From positions 1 to 6,911 of the forward strand of contig JAFGJA010000681.1 of NCBI GenBank assembly GCA_016929355.1: a stretch of 6,911 nt of DNA, given 5' to 3'. Below are positions 1-6,806 of the stretch, piece by piece. The stretch is from Anaerolineae bacterium. Lineage in GTDB: Bacteria; Chloroflexota; Anaerolineae; Aggregatilineales; Aggregatilineaceae. The notes beneath the pieces are model-generated. The model saw only the letters and a program-made list of their open reading frames with translations. It was not told the origin of the DNA and searched no databases. How positions within the stretch are numbered: position 1 is the first letter of the stretch; every line of letters begins with the position of its first letter. Both the position numbers and the translations under genes were made by a program.

Positions 1-188
1 ACGATCACGGCGCGCACGATCTCGCTCTTTTTGACCGAACCTTGCGGTGCAGCGGATTTGACCGTTGCGATCACAATGTCACCGACGGTCGCCGTTTTGC
101 GTTTCGAGCCACCCATCAGGCGGATGACCAGTACTTCGCGGGCTCCGGTATTGTCGGCAATTTTAAGTCGTGATTCGTTCTGGATCAT
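1..188 (-). CDS. rplN: 50S ribosomal protein L14 (partial, N-terminal half)
   Basis: L14 is a universal large-subunit protein that binds 23S rRNA and takes part in subunit bridges with 16S rRNA. The visible protein begins MIQNESRLKIADNTGAREV and continues through the conserved stretch with VIRLMGGSKRKTATVGDIVIATVK, the family's N-terminal beta-barrel signature. Sixty-two complete codons are present and the window edge cuts the gene. The family is usually about 122 residues, so roughly half is missing, by truncation of the window and not by mutation. The ATG lies 16 nt after the rpsQ stop codon, with a modest GAGG-type ribosome binding site in that gap. It is the first gene of the spc segment here and follows S17, as in most bacteria. 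The identification is certain; only the 3' end is unseen. Confidence 0.97.
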   Translation of the reverse strand, partial: MIQNESRLKIADNTGAREVLVIRLMGGSKRKTATVGDIVIATVKSAAPQGSVKKSEIVRAVI

Positions 189-204
189 TGTGTCTGCGCC
201 TCGC

Positions 205-468
205 CTATGCTTCTTCGTGCTCGGGTGTTTCGAGCACTTCTTCCACCGCCCAGCGTTTGGTTTTGCTGATCGGGCGGCTTTCGACGATTCGGACCAGAGC
301 GTCCACCGGGATGGAGTCACTCTCGTCGTGCACCATATATTTTTTCGTGATCTTGATCACTTTTTTGTACAGCGGGTGGCGCGTGGTGCGTTCGACCGCC
401 ACGACCACCGTTTTGGTCATGCTGTTACGAATCACGCGACCTTCTAACCGTTTGCGATTATTCGGCAT
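205..468 (-). CDS. rpsQ: 30S ribosomal protein S17
   Basis: S17 is an OB-fold primary binder of 16S rRNA that acts early in 30S assembly. The protein has 87 residues, starting MPNNRKRLEGRVIRN. It shows the family signatures SMTKTVVVAVERTTRHPLY at about residues 16-34 and RPISKTKRW at about 65-73, and ends in an acidic tail (TPEHEEA). The frame stays open 13 codons further upstream to another ATG at 507, but that extension lies inside rpmC and resembles no S17. A strong AGGAGG at 483-478, 9 nt before the ATG at 468, supports the shorter start. The start overlaps the end of rpmC by 11 nt, so translational coupling is likely. The stop is TAG. Confidence 0.97.
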   Translation of the reverse strand: MPNNRKRLEGRVIRNSMTKTVVVAVERTTRHPLYKKVIKITKKYMVHDESDSIPVDALVRIVESRPISKTKRWAVEEVLETPEHEEA

Positions 469-691
469 GGATTTCTTCCTCCTGGACGATCTGAGCCGCC
501 AGTTCACGCTCGCGCTGGATCGTCAGCAGGCGGGCGACTTCCTTTTTCAGTTGGCGAATACGGGTGTAGTCGTCCAACTGGCCCTGCTCCCACTGGAAAC
601 GCAGGTTAAACAGTTCTTCTTTGGCGTTGTCGATAGCTTGAACAAGCTCGCTATCGGTCAGTCGCCGAAGTTCAGCCGTATGACGCGACAT
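458..691 (-). CDS. rpmC: 50S ribosomal protein L29
   Basis: L29 is a small helical-hairpin protein near the mouth of the peptide exit tunnel, beside L23. The 77-residue product carries the family core: the first helix with ELFNLRFQWEQGQLDD at about residues 26-41, then RIRQLKKEVARLLTIQRERE at about 44-63. The length is slightly above the usual 60-70 because of a charged C-terminal tail (AAQIVQEEEIHAE) rich in glutamate. The start codon overlaps the stop of rplP by one base (TGATG), a classic coupling junction. The last 11 nt overlap the start of rpsQ. The protein is entirely alpha-helical and charged, with no membrane segment. The call is secure from both sequence and gene order (L16-L29-S17). 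Confidence 0.97.
   Translation of the reverse strand: MSRHTAELRRLTDSELVQAIDNAKEELFNLRFQWEQGQLDDYTRIRQLKKEVARLLTIQRERELAAQIVQEEEIHAE
478..483 (-). promoter_or_regulatory. Shine-Dalgarno site of rpsQ
   Basis: On the minus strand this reads AGGAGG, 9 nt before the ATG at 468. It lies wholly inside the coding sequence of rpmC. It decides the rpsQ start in favour of the internal ATG over the in-frame ATG at 507. Confidence 0.85.
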
Positions 692-1125
692 CAGTTCACC
701 TCCTCACCGGAAATGGGATCGATGCGCTTCACGAATTTGGCCGAGATGGGCAGTTTGAATTCGGCCAGGCGCAGAGCCTCGCGCGCAATTTCTTCTTCCA
801 CTCCTGCCATTTCGAACAGGACGGTGCCCGGTTTGACTACGGCAACATAGTGATCAACCGATCCTTTACCTTTACCCATACGGCTTTCTGCCGCCCGCTT
901 GGTGACCGGTTTATCCGGGAAGATGCGAATCCAGACACGCCCACGACGCTTGATGTGGCGCATAATGGCACGACGTGCGGATTCGATCTGGCGGCTGGTG
1001 ATCCACGCTGGTTCCAGCGCCATCAGCCCATAGTCACCAAACTGGACCGTGTTGCCACGTGTGGCCTTGCCTCGCATCCGGCCACGGAATTGTTTGCGGT
1101 GTTTGACCCGCTTTGGCATCAACAT
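691..1125 (-). CDS. rplP: 50S ribosomal protein L16
   Basis: L16 contacts 23S rRNA and the tRNA elbow near the A site and is needed for late 50S assembly and peptidyl transfer. The 144-residue protein starts MLMPKRVKHRKQFRGRMRGK, the usual L16 opening. It contains the conserved GRVWIRIFPDKPVTK at about residues 62-76, then RMGKGKGSVDHYVAVVKPG; the arginine of RMGKGKG corresponds to the residue hydroxylated in E. coli L16. AGGAG in the preceding gap lies 11 nt before the first ATG and only poorly placed for the second ATG at codon 3, so the first is chosen. The gene follows rpsC after an unusually long 53-nt gap with a hairpin, and its stop overlaps the rpmC start. Confidence 0.98.
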   Translation of the reverse strand: MLMPKRVKHRKQFRGRMRGKATRGNTVQFGDYGLMALEPAWITSRQIESARRAIMRHIKRRGRVWIRIFPDKPVTKRAAESRMGKGKGSVDHYVAVVKPGTVLFEMAGVEEEIAREALRLAEFKLPISAKFVKRIDPISGEEVN

Positions 1126-1148
1126 GGTCGTTCTTAACTCCTCGATAG

Positions 1149-1178
1149 TCAGGTCCCCGCCGCGCGGTGGGGGCCTGA
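1149..1178 (-). other. GC-rich inverted repeat between rpsC and rplP
   Basis: The 30 bases directly after the rpsC stop codon form a near-perfect inverted repeat. In the transcript UCAGG pairs with CCUGA, followed by a C/A mismatch, then CCCC with GGGG, around a 10-base GC-rich loop. No run of U follows, so it is not a standard intrinsic terminator, and genes on both sides belong to one operon. Possible roles are mRNA processing, stabilisation of the 3' end of the upstream message, or control of rplP initiation. The pairing is read directly from the sequence; the function is unknown. Confidence 0.5.
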
Positions 1179-1850
1179 TTATTGACTCACGTATACGTCG
1201 GTGGGTTCTTCCTGCGGATTTTCGCTGAGGACTTCACCCTTATAAACCCAGACCTTCACGCCGATGCGTCCAAAGGTGGTCAGCGCTTCTGCCGTGCCGT
1301 AGTCGATGAAAGAGCGCAGGGTATTGCGCGGCACCTGGCCTTCCATCTGCCACTCGCGGCGGGCCATTTCGGCCCCGGCCAAACGACCGCTCACCTGAAT
1401 CTTGATCCCTTCGGCTCCCTGGCGCATGGCCTGGCCGATGGCGCGCTTCATGGCGCGGCTGTGGCCGATACGCCGTTCGAGCTGCCCGGCGATGTTAAGG
1501 GCCACCAGGCGGGCGTCGAGGTCTGGCTTCTCAATTTCTTCTACTTCGACTTTTACTTTTTTGCCCGTGATCTGTTCCAAACCCTGGCGTAGTTTTTTCA
1601 CGCTTTCACCCTTGCGCCCGATGACGATACCGGGCTTGGCGGTATACAGCGATACCTGCACCTGATTCGGATAACGTTCGATCTCGACGCTAGCAATCCC
1701 GGCGCGATCCGCCTCTTTTTCGACAAACTGGCGGATTTGAAAATCTTCCTGCAACAGTTCGCGGTAGCGGTCGCCTTCGGCGTACCACCGTGCCGACCAG
1801 TCGCGGTTCACTTTGAGCCGGAAACCGACCGGGTGAATCTTACGACCCAT
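1179..1850 (-). CDS. rpsC: 30S ribosomal protein S3
   Basis: S3 sits on the 30S head at the mRNA entry channel and, with S4 and S5, gives the ribosome its mRNA helicase activity. The 223-residue protein begins MGRKIHPVGFRLKVNRDW, the conserved N-terminus. A type-2 KH domain follows with its GRKG loop at about residues 78-81 (IVIGRKGESVKKL). The C-terminal domain contains SRAMKRAIGQAM at about 131-142, whose basic residues correspond to those implicated in helicase action, and ISGRL-like QVSGRLAGAEMARRE. An in-frame ATG at 1883 would add 11 residues that do not resemble S3. GAGGAG at 1863-1858, 7 nt before the ATG at 1850, selects the shorter start. The start overlaps the end of rplV by 11 nt. 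Confidence 0.98.
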   Translation of the reverse strand: MGRKIHPVGFRLKVNRDWSARWYAEGDRYRELLQEDFQIRQFVEKEADRAGIASVEIERYPNQVQVSLYTAKPGIVIGRKGESVKKLRQGLEQITGKKVKVEVEEIEKPDLDARLVALNIAGQLERRIGHSRAMKRAIGQAMRQGAEGIKIQVSGRLAGAEMARREWQMEGQVPRNTLRSFIDYGTAEALTTFGRIGVKVWVYKGEVLSENPQEEPTDVYVSQ

Positions 1851-2196
1851 AGGTAAACTCCTCTTCACGCTCAAATAAGACAACGGTGAGATGAGCCGTG
1901 CGTTTGACGCGCGGTTTATAGCGCCCGCGTGCGCCAGCCTTCACCCGCTTCATGCTCGGCCCTTCGTCGGCGAACAGTTCGCCGATATACAGGTCGCGGC
2001 GGTTCATCTCAAAGTTGTTTTCAGCGTTGTTAATGGCCGATTCGATCAGCTTATACACAAATCGCGCGCCCTTGTGCGGCATGAATTGCAGCACGGTCAA
2101 AGACTGGTCCGCGTCCATTCCGCGCACTTGATCACATACCAGACGCAATTTTTGCGCCGAGATCGGCAGGTAACGGACATTCGCTCGTACATCCAT
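1840..2196 (-). CDS. rplV: 50S ribosomal protein L22
   Basis: L22 binds 23S rRNA and sends a long beta-hairpin into the peptide exit tunnel, where with L4 it forms the constriction. The protein has 118 residues. It shows the N-terminal YLPISAQKLRLVCDQVRG motif, the NNAENNF core at about residues 56-62, and the hairpin from about 79 to 102 (GPSMKRVKAGARGRYKPRV followed by KRTAHLTVVL). The MKR at the start of the hairpin, where deletions give macrolide resistance in E. coli, is intact. The hairpin tip reads KAGARGRYKPRV instead of the E. coli MPRAKGRADRIL, with the same length. The start lies 13 nt after the rpsS stop; the best ribosome binding site is a weak AAAGG that overlaps that stop. The gene overlaps rpsC by 11 nt. 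Confidence 0.97.
   Translation of the reverse strand: MDVRANVRYLPISAQKLRLVCDQVRGMDADQSLTVLQFMPHKGARFVYKLIESAINNAENNFEMNRRDLYIGELFADEGPSMKRVKAGARGRYKPRVKRTAHLTVVLFEREEEFTYGS
1858..1863 (-). promoter_or_regulatory. Shine-Dalgarno site of rpsC
   Basis: On the minus strand this reads GAGGAG, embedded in the last codons of rplV (which encode the EREEEF region) and 7 nt before the rpsC ATG. It rules in favour of the ATG at 1850 over the one at 1883. Confidence 0.85.
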
Positions 2197-2209
2197 CGCT
2201 TTTTAACCT

Positions 2210-2482
2210 TTACCGTTTCTTTCGTTCGGCCAGATGGCCCCGGTAGGTGCGTGTCGGTGCGAACTCGCCCAATTTGTGCCCCACCATGTTTTCGGTGATA
2301 TAAATCGGCACGTGGCGGCGTCCGTCATGCACCGCAATCGTAAAGCCTACCATCTGCGGAAAGATGGTCGAGGCTCGACTCCAGGTGCGGATCACCTTCT
2401 TATCGCCGCGCTCTCGCATTTGATCGATTTTGCGCAGCAGCTTCGGCTCAATATATGGCCCTTTTTTCAGCGAACGTGACAT
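2210..2482 (-). CDS. rpsS: 30S ribosomal protein S19
   Basis: S19 lies on the 30S head, binds 16S rRNA with S13, and touches the A-site tRNA region. The 90-residue protein is typical in length and sequence: MSRSLKKGPYIEPKLLRKI at the start, then TWSRASTIFPQMVGFTIAVH, VPIYITENMVGHKLGEFAP at about residues 58-76, and a basic tail. The reading frame is open for 142 more codons upstream, but that stretch lies inside rplB in another frame and looks like a shadow. The ATG at 2482 is preceded by GGAG at 2496-2493 with a 10-nt spacer and begins the universal S19 sequence. It follows rplB after 22 nt. The stop is TAA, reused as part of the weak rplV ribosome binding site. Confidence 0.97.
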   Translation of the reverse strand: MSRSLKKGPYIEPKLLRKIDQMRERGDKKVIRTWSRASTIFPQMVGFTIAVHDGRRHVPIYITENMVGHKLGEFAPTRTYRGHLAERKKR

Positions 2483-2504
2483 ATTAGTTAGTCTCCGATA
2501 CTCA

Positions 2505-3338
2505 CTACCGACGCTTCCCACGCCGCCGCACAATGTACTGATTGGTGCGCTTGTTGCGCCGGGTCTTCTTGCCCATCGCCGGTTTACCCCAGGGGGTTTT
2601 GGGGCCGGGCATACCAATCGGCGAGCGACCTTCACCCCCGCCATGCGGGTGGCTGGCCGGGTCCATCGCGGAACCGCGCACCGTAGGTCGCCAACCGAGC
2701 CAGCGTTTACGACCGGCTTTACCCAGCTTGACGTTGCCGTGATCGGTGTTCCCGACCTGGCCGATGGTCGCCATGCAGTTTTCGTGTACCCGGCGAACCT
2801 CGCCGCTGGGCAAACGCACCTGGGCGTAAATGCCTTCTTTCGCCAACAACTGGGCGGACGTTCCCGCTGCACGGACCAACTGGCCACCGCGCCCCGGTTG
2901 AAGCTCAATGTTGTGGATCAACGACCCGACCGGGATCGCCCGGATGGGGAGCGCATTACCTACGCGCACGTCGGCATCCGGCCCGCTCATGATCGTGTCG
3001 CCCACGCGCAGCCCCAACGGAGCAATGATGTAGCGCCGTTCGCCGTCCTGGTAGAGCACCAGGGCGATACGCGCCGACCGGTTGGGATCGTACTCAATCG
3101 TTTCGACTTTGCCCGGGACGCTGGTTTTGTTGCGCTTAAAATCAATCAGACGGTAGCGCCGCTTGTGGCCGCCGCCCCGGTGCCGGACGGAAATCCGGCC
3201 TTTGTTATTGCGTCCACCCCGCCGCCGCTTGCTTTCGAGCAGTTTGCGCTGCGGCTTGGCCTGGGTGATTTCTTCAAAGGTGCTGCCCGTCATGTCCCGG
3301 CGACCGGGCGATGTGGGCTTGTACTTTTTGAGTGGCAT
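2505..3338 (-). CDS. rplB: 50S ribosomal protein L2
   Basis: L2 is one of the most conserved large-subunit proteins; it binds 23S rRNA, supports the peptidyl transferase centre and joins the subunits. The 277-residue length is normal. It begins MPLKKYKPTSPGRRDMTGST, followed by the RNA-binding OB-fold and SH3-like domains (KRRRGGRNNKGRISVRHRGG near residues 37-57, then the GRGGQLVRAAGTSAQL motif near 149-164). The C-terminal HPHGGGEGR is at about 230-238, and its first histidine corresponds to E. coli His229, which matters for peptidyl transfer. GGAGG at 3352-3348 stands 9 nt before the ATG. The stop is a tandem TAG TGA in frame. An 82-nt gap separates it from rplW and could fold around the start site. 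Confidence 0.99.
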   Translation of the reverse strand: MPLKKYKPTSPGRRDMTGSTFEEITQAKPQRKLLESKRRRGGRNNKGRISVRHRGGGHKRRYRLIDFKRNKTSVPGKVETIEYDPNRSARIALVLYQDGERRYIIAPLGLRVGDTIMSGPDADVRVGNALPIRAIPVGSLIHNIELQPGRGGQLVRAAGTSAQLLAKEGIYAQVRLPSGEVRRVHENCMATIGQVGNTDHGNVKLGKAGRKRWLGWRPTVRGSAMDPASHPHGGGEGRSPIGMPGPKTPWGKPAMGKKTRRNKRTNQYIVRRRGKRR

Positions 3339-3405
3339 ACCTCAGTTCCTCCGGTATCCGGCGATCATTAGCCCCGTGAGGTGCGGATATCTGAGCGCCG
3401 GTACC
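3339..3405 (-). promoter_or_regulatory. Possible structured RNA at the rplB start site
   Basis: In the transcript GGUACCGGCG (3405-3396) can pair with CGCCGGAUACC (3363-3353), giving ten pairs with one bulged A. The 3' arm ends exactly where the rplB Shine-Dalgarno GGAGG (3352-3348) begins. ACCUCA in the loop (3382-3377) is complementary to UGAGGU (3344-3339), the six bases just before the ATG, which would make an H-type pseudoknot over the ribosome binding site. An alternative helix, UAUCCG (3389-3384) with CGGAUA (3360-3355), would exclude the long stem. The complementarity is visible; any regulatory role, for example autogenous control, is inference. Confidence 0.4.
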
Positions 3406-3420
3406 TCTGTTACTTGCTGC

Positions 3421-3717
3421 TTACGGGTTAAAGAGTGCGATATTCTGACCTTGCGGAAGCGTGACAATTGCCTTCTTCCAGGCCTTACGGCGGATATAGC
3501 TCTTGCGACCACGCTGCCCCCGTTTGGGCGGCATCACCATTGTGCGGACCTTAAGCACGTCCACATCGAAGATCAGCACAACAGCTTCCGCGATCTGAAT
3601 CTTGTTCGCGCGCATGTCGACTTCGAAAGCATACTGATTTTGTTCTTCAGCTTTCATGTGCGACTTCTCGGTAATAACCGGGCGCTTGATAATGTCGTAC
3701 AGGTGTAATTGTCCCAC
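3421..3717 (-). CDS. rplW: 50S ribosomal protein L23
   Basis: L23 is at the exit of the peptide tunnel and is the docking site for trigger factor and the signal recognition particle. The 98-residue protein has the family opening with IIKRPVITEKS at about residues 9-19; the glutamate of TEKS corresponds to the trigger-factor contact in E. coli. This is followed by YAFEVDMRANKIQIAEAV, then KSYIRRKAWKKAIVTLPQG at the C-terminal end. Translation begins at GTG, the only non-ATG start in the window, supported by AAGGAG 8 nt upstream and by the match of the N-terminus to the family. The gene follows rplD after only 15 nt. A hand count gives G or C at the third position in about 64% of its codons, lower than in neighbouring genes I sampled. 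Confidence 0.97.
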   Translation of the reverse strand: MGQLHLYDIIKRPVITEKSHMKAEEQNQYAFEVDMRANKIQIAEAVVLIFDVDVLKVRTMVMPPKRGQRGRKSYIRRKAWKKAIVTLPQGQNIALFNP

Positions 3718-3725
3718 GTTGCTCG

Positions 3726-3731
3726 CTCCTT
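3726..3731 (-). promoter_or_regulatory. Shine-Dalgarno site of rplW (GTG start)
   Basis: On the minus strand this reads AAGGAG, filling most of the 15-nt gap between the rplD stop (TAA) and the GTG at 3717, with 8 nt to the start. It supports GTG as the start codon of rplW; there is no nearby upstream ATG in frame. Confidence 0.85.
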
Positions 3732-3732
3732 G

Positions 3733-4356
3733 TTACTTGCCCAGGTGAACCTGGATCATTTCCAGCGCATCTTGTGGAATGATCACCCGGTCGTGCGACA
3801 GCAGGTCACGGATGTTCAAATACGAGGCGCGCAGAGTGCGAGCGTTCGGCAGGTTGCGGATGCTGTTTTCGACCATTTCATTCCGGTCGGCCATCAGCAC
3901 CAACGCGCTGTGCTCACCCACCAGGTTTTGGATAATTTTCTGCATGGCGCTGGTTTTGGGTTCGTCCAGGGCCAGCTTATCCACTACGATGATTTGATCA
4001 TCGGCGGCCAGGGCCGACAGTGCGCTCCGCAGCGCCTGACGCCGCATTTTGCGCGGCATTTTCTTGGCATAGCTGCGGGGTTTTGGCCCGTGTGCCACGC
4101 CGCCGCCGACGAAGATCGGGGCCGACCGTGCGCCGTGCCGGGCGCGACCGGTACCTTTTTGACGGTACCATTTAGCTTTGGTCAGATCGACTTCGCCCCG
4201 ACTCTTGGTGTTGTGGGTGCCCAGACGTGCATTGGCCATCTGGCGCACATAGGCCTGGTGCATCAGGCCCACATTGACTTCGACCTCAAAAATATCGGCT
4301 GGAAGTTCAACGGTGCCTGTCTGGTCACCCGCTGTGTTTAGAACAGGTACTTGCAT
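3733..4356 (-). CDS. rplD: 50S ribosomal protein L4
   Basis: L4 binds 23S rRNA and extends a loop that helps form the exit-tunnel constriction; in E. coli it also represses its own operon. The 207-residue protein has an N-terminal globular part (MQVPVLNTAGDQTGTVELPA), the tunnel loop around residues 62-107 with RQKGTGRARHGARSAP and GGGVAHGPKPRSY, and the C-terminal alpha/beta part (ADDQIIVVDKL, LVLMADRNEMVENSIRNL). Lys67 of QKGTGRAR corresponds to E. coli Lys63, a macrolide-resistance position, and is unchanged. AGAGGAG lies in the 23-nt gap after rplC. Whether it controls this operon as in E. coli is doubtful, because no long leader is present before rpsJ. Confidence 0.98.
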   Translation of the reverse strand: MQVPVLNTAGDQTGTVELPADIFEVEVNVGLMHQAYVRQMANARLGTHNTKSRGEVDLTKAKWYRQKGTGRARHGARSAPIFVGGGVAHGPKPRSYAKKMPRKMRRQALRSALSALAADDQIIVVDKLALDEPKTSAMQKIIQNLVGEHSALVLMADRNEMVENSIRNLPNARTLRASYLNIRDLLSHDRVIIPQDALEMIQVHLGK

Positions 4357-4379
4357 GATGACGACTCCTCTGATGCGGC

Positions 4380-5042
4380 TTACGCGCCGTTGCGCTGCTT
4401 GCGGGTGGTGGGCTTGATCAGCAGGATGCCGCCCTTGGCACCGGGAACCGACCCGCGTACCGCAAGCAAGTTCTTGTCCGCATCGACCACGACAACTTCG
4501 AGATTCTGAACGGTGACCCGGTCGCCGCCCATACGTCCTGCCATACGCATCCCCTTGAACACGCGCCCAGGGGTCGAGGTTGCCCCGATAGAACCGGGTG
4601 CGCGCTCGCGGTCGGACTGGCCGTGCGTTTTTGGCCCACGGTTGAAGTTATGACGCTTCACCGTACCGGCGAAACCCCGGCCTTTGGACGTGCCGACTAC
4701 ATCTACCCGGTCGCCTTCCTGGAAGATGTCAGCCTTGAGTACCTGGCCTTCTTCCACGTCAATCGCTTTGACACGGAATTCACGCAGATAGCGCAGATCA
4801 GGCATGTCCAGGGTGCCGCGTTGCAGGTGGCCCCGCTTGGGCTTGGTCAAACGCGAGTTGCCATTGCGTTTGGGTGACAGTTCTTCAAAACCAAGCTGAA
4901 CAGCGGTGTAGCCTTCTTTATCTTCAGTACGAATTTGAGTGACATAGCATGGCCCGGCCTGAATGACGGTGACCGGGATCACCTGCCCGTTTTCGTCAAA
5001 AATTTGGGTCATGCCGACTTTTTTACCAATAATGCCCTTCAT
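4380..5042 (-). CDS. rplC: 50S ribosomal protein L3
   Basis: L3 is an early 23S rRNA binder whose central extension reaches the peptidyl transferase centre. The 220-residue protein starts MKGIIGKKVGMTQIFDENGQ, the universal L3 opening. It carries the signature GTSKGRGFAGTVKRHNF at about residues 117-133, RGPKTHGQSDRERAPGSIG at 135-153, and FKGMRMAGRMG at 162-172. E. coli L3 has a glutamine in SIGQNQTPG that is methylated by PrmB. Here the segment is SIGATSTPG, so that target is absent, as in many other phyla. An in-frame ATG at 5078 would add 12 residues unlike L3. GGAGG at 5051-5047, only 4 nt before the ATG at 5042, supports the shorter start. A gap of 81 nt with a hairpin separates it from rpsJ. 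Confidence 0.98.
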   Translation of the reverse strand: MKGIIGKKVGMTQIFDENGQVIPVTVIQAGPCYVTQIRTEDKEGYTAVQLGFEELSPKRNGNSRLTKPKRGHLQRGTLDMPDLRYLREFRVKAIDVEEGQVLKADIFQEGDRVDVVGTSKGRGFAGTVKRHNFNRGPKTHGQSDRERAPGSIGATSTPGRVFKGMRMAGRMGGDRVTVQNLEVVVVDADKNLLAVRGSVPGAKGGILLIKPTTRKQRNGA

Positions 5043-5046
5043 AGTG

Positions 5047-5051
5047 CCTCC
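5047..5051 (-). promoter_or_regulatory. Shine-Dalgarno site of rplC
   Basis: On the minus strand this reads GGAGG, with a short 4-nt spacer to the ATG at 5042. It lies downstream of the alternative ATG at 5078 and therefore excludes that codon as the main start. Confidence 0.8.
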
Positions 5052-5054
5052 AAA

Positions 5055-5082
5055 GGACTGTGTGGCGATGCTCCGCACAGCC
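5055..5082 (-). other. Imperfect inverted repeat in the rpsJ-rplC gap
   Basis: In the transcript GGCUGUG (5082-5076) can pair with CACAGUCC (5062-5055) with one bulged U, enclosing a 13-base loop. The 3' arm ends 3 nt before the rplC Shine-Dalgarno site. No U tract follows, so it is not an intrinsic terminator. The hairpin is weaker than the ones before rplB and rplP, and its function is not known. Confidence 0.35.
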
Positions 5083-5123
5083 TGGGTTATTGCGATTTAA
5101 GGCCGTGTCGAGCCGAGCGCGGA

Positions 5124-5432
5124 CTAAATCTTGATTTCGATGTCTACGCCCGCCGGTAAGTTCAACCGCATCAGCGTGTCGATGGTCTTGCTATCAGGTT
5201 CCAGCACGTCAATCAGCCGTTTATGTGTTCTGATCTCGAAATGCTCTTGCGAATCTTTATCAATGAACGGCGACCGCCGGACAGTGAACCGCTCAATGCG
5301 GGTCGGCAACGGCACCGGGCCGACGACGCGCGCGCCGGTCCGCTCCGCCGTTTCGACGATACGCTGGGCTGATTGGTCCAGCACGCGATGATCATACGCC
5401 TTAAGCCGGATGCGGATTTTTTGCTTGGACAT
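5124..5432 (-). CDS. rpsJ: 30S ribosomal protein S10 (NusE)
   Basis: S10 is a 30S head protein and, as NusE, also pairs with NusB in transcription antitermination complexes and links NusG to the ribosome. The 102-residue protein matches the family along its whole length: KIRIRLKAYDHRVLDQSAQ at the start, GPVPLPTRIERFTVRRSPF at about residues 38-56, HFEIRTHKRLIDVLEP at about 64-79, and the end LNLPAGVDIEIKI. The ATG at 5432 is preceded by GAGG, with an AAACTAT spacer, inside a 37-nt gap after tuf. It is the first ribosomal protein gene of the cluster. The short gap leaves no room for an E. coli-type S10 leader. The stop is TAG. Confidence 0.98.
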   Translation of the reverse strand: MSKQKIRIRLKAYDHRVLDQSAQRIVETAERTGARVVGPVPLPTRIERFTVRRSPFIDKDSQEHFEIRTHKRLIDVLEPDSKTIDTLMRLNLPAGVDIEIKI

Positions 5433-5469
5433 ATAGTTTCCTCAGACTCTTATAGAAGTCAGTTATCTG

Positions 5470-6669
<1,200 letters not shown>

Positions 6670-6681
6670 GCTTTGTCGGTT

Positions 6682-6687
6682 CCTCCT
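6682..6687 (-). promoter_or_regulatory. Shine-Dalgarno site of tuf
   Basis: On the minus strand this reads AGGAGG, a full match to the anti-Shine-Dalgarno core, 12 nt before the ATG at 6669. The spacer is longer than usual for such a highly expressed gene. The 55-nt stretch between tRNA-Thr and tuf contains this site but no convincing promoter. Confidence 0.75.
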
Positions 6688-6724
6688 GAAACGAGTTTTA
6701 AATCTTAGTTCATACGAACACGTG

Positions 6725-6797
6725 AGCCTACGATGGGATTTGAACCCATGACCTCGCCCTTACCAAGGGCGTGCTCTGCCAACTGAGCTACGTAGGC
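6725..6797 (-). tRNA. tRNA-Thr (anticodon GGT)
   Basis: The minus strand folds into a standard 73-nt cloverleaf. The acceptor stem GCCTACG/CGTAGGC has seven perfect pairs. The D arm is GCTC/GAGC with loop AGTTGGCA. The anticodon stem CGCCC/GGGCG closes the loop TTGGTAA with anticodon GGT, which reads ACC and ACU. The T arm is ATGGG/CCCAT around TTCAAAT. The discriminator base is T. CCA is not encoded, so a nucleotidyltransferase must add it. It lies 55 nt upstream of tuf and 29 nt downstream of tRNA-Tyr, so it is probably processed from a transcript that continues into tuf. Confidence 0.97.
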
Positions 6798-6806
6798 ACT
6801 TGTGTG

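Noticed and set aside
1149..1178. Reading the rpsC-rplP hairpin as an intrinsic terminator.
   Set aside because: The bases after the stem are CUAUCGAGGAG, without a U run, and an essential gene of the same operon follows at once.
1851..1883. A longer S3 starting at the ATG at 1883.
   Set aside because: The 11 extra residues are absent from S3 proteins, and the ribosome binding site is placed for the ATG at 1850.
2483..2908. An open frame continuing 142 codons upstream of rpsS in the same frame, which could suggest a fused or extended S19.
   Set aside because: It lies within rplB in another frame, resembles no S19 sequence, and rpsS has its own ribosome binding site and a universal N-terminus at 2482.
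2430..3371. A 313-codon plus-strand open frame opposite rplB.
   Set aside because: It is a mirror of GC-rich rplB codons, its composition is that of an antisense shadow, and no domain is recognisable.
6670..6724. A possible promoter for tuf, with TAAGAT as a -10 element and TAGGCT 17 bases upstream.
   Set aside because: The -35 match is poor (3 of 6) and lies within the 3' end of tRNA-Thr. Readthrough from the tRNA genes explains tuf expression at least as well.
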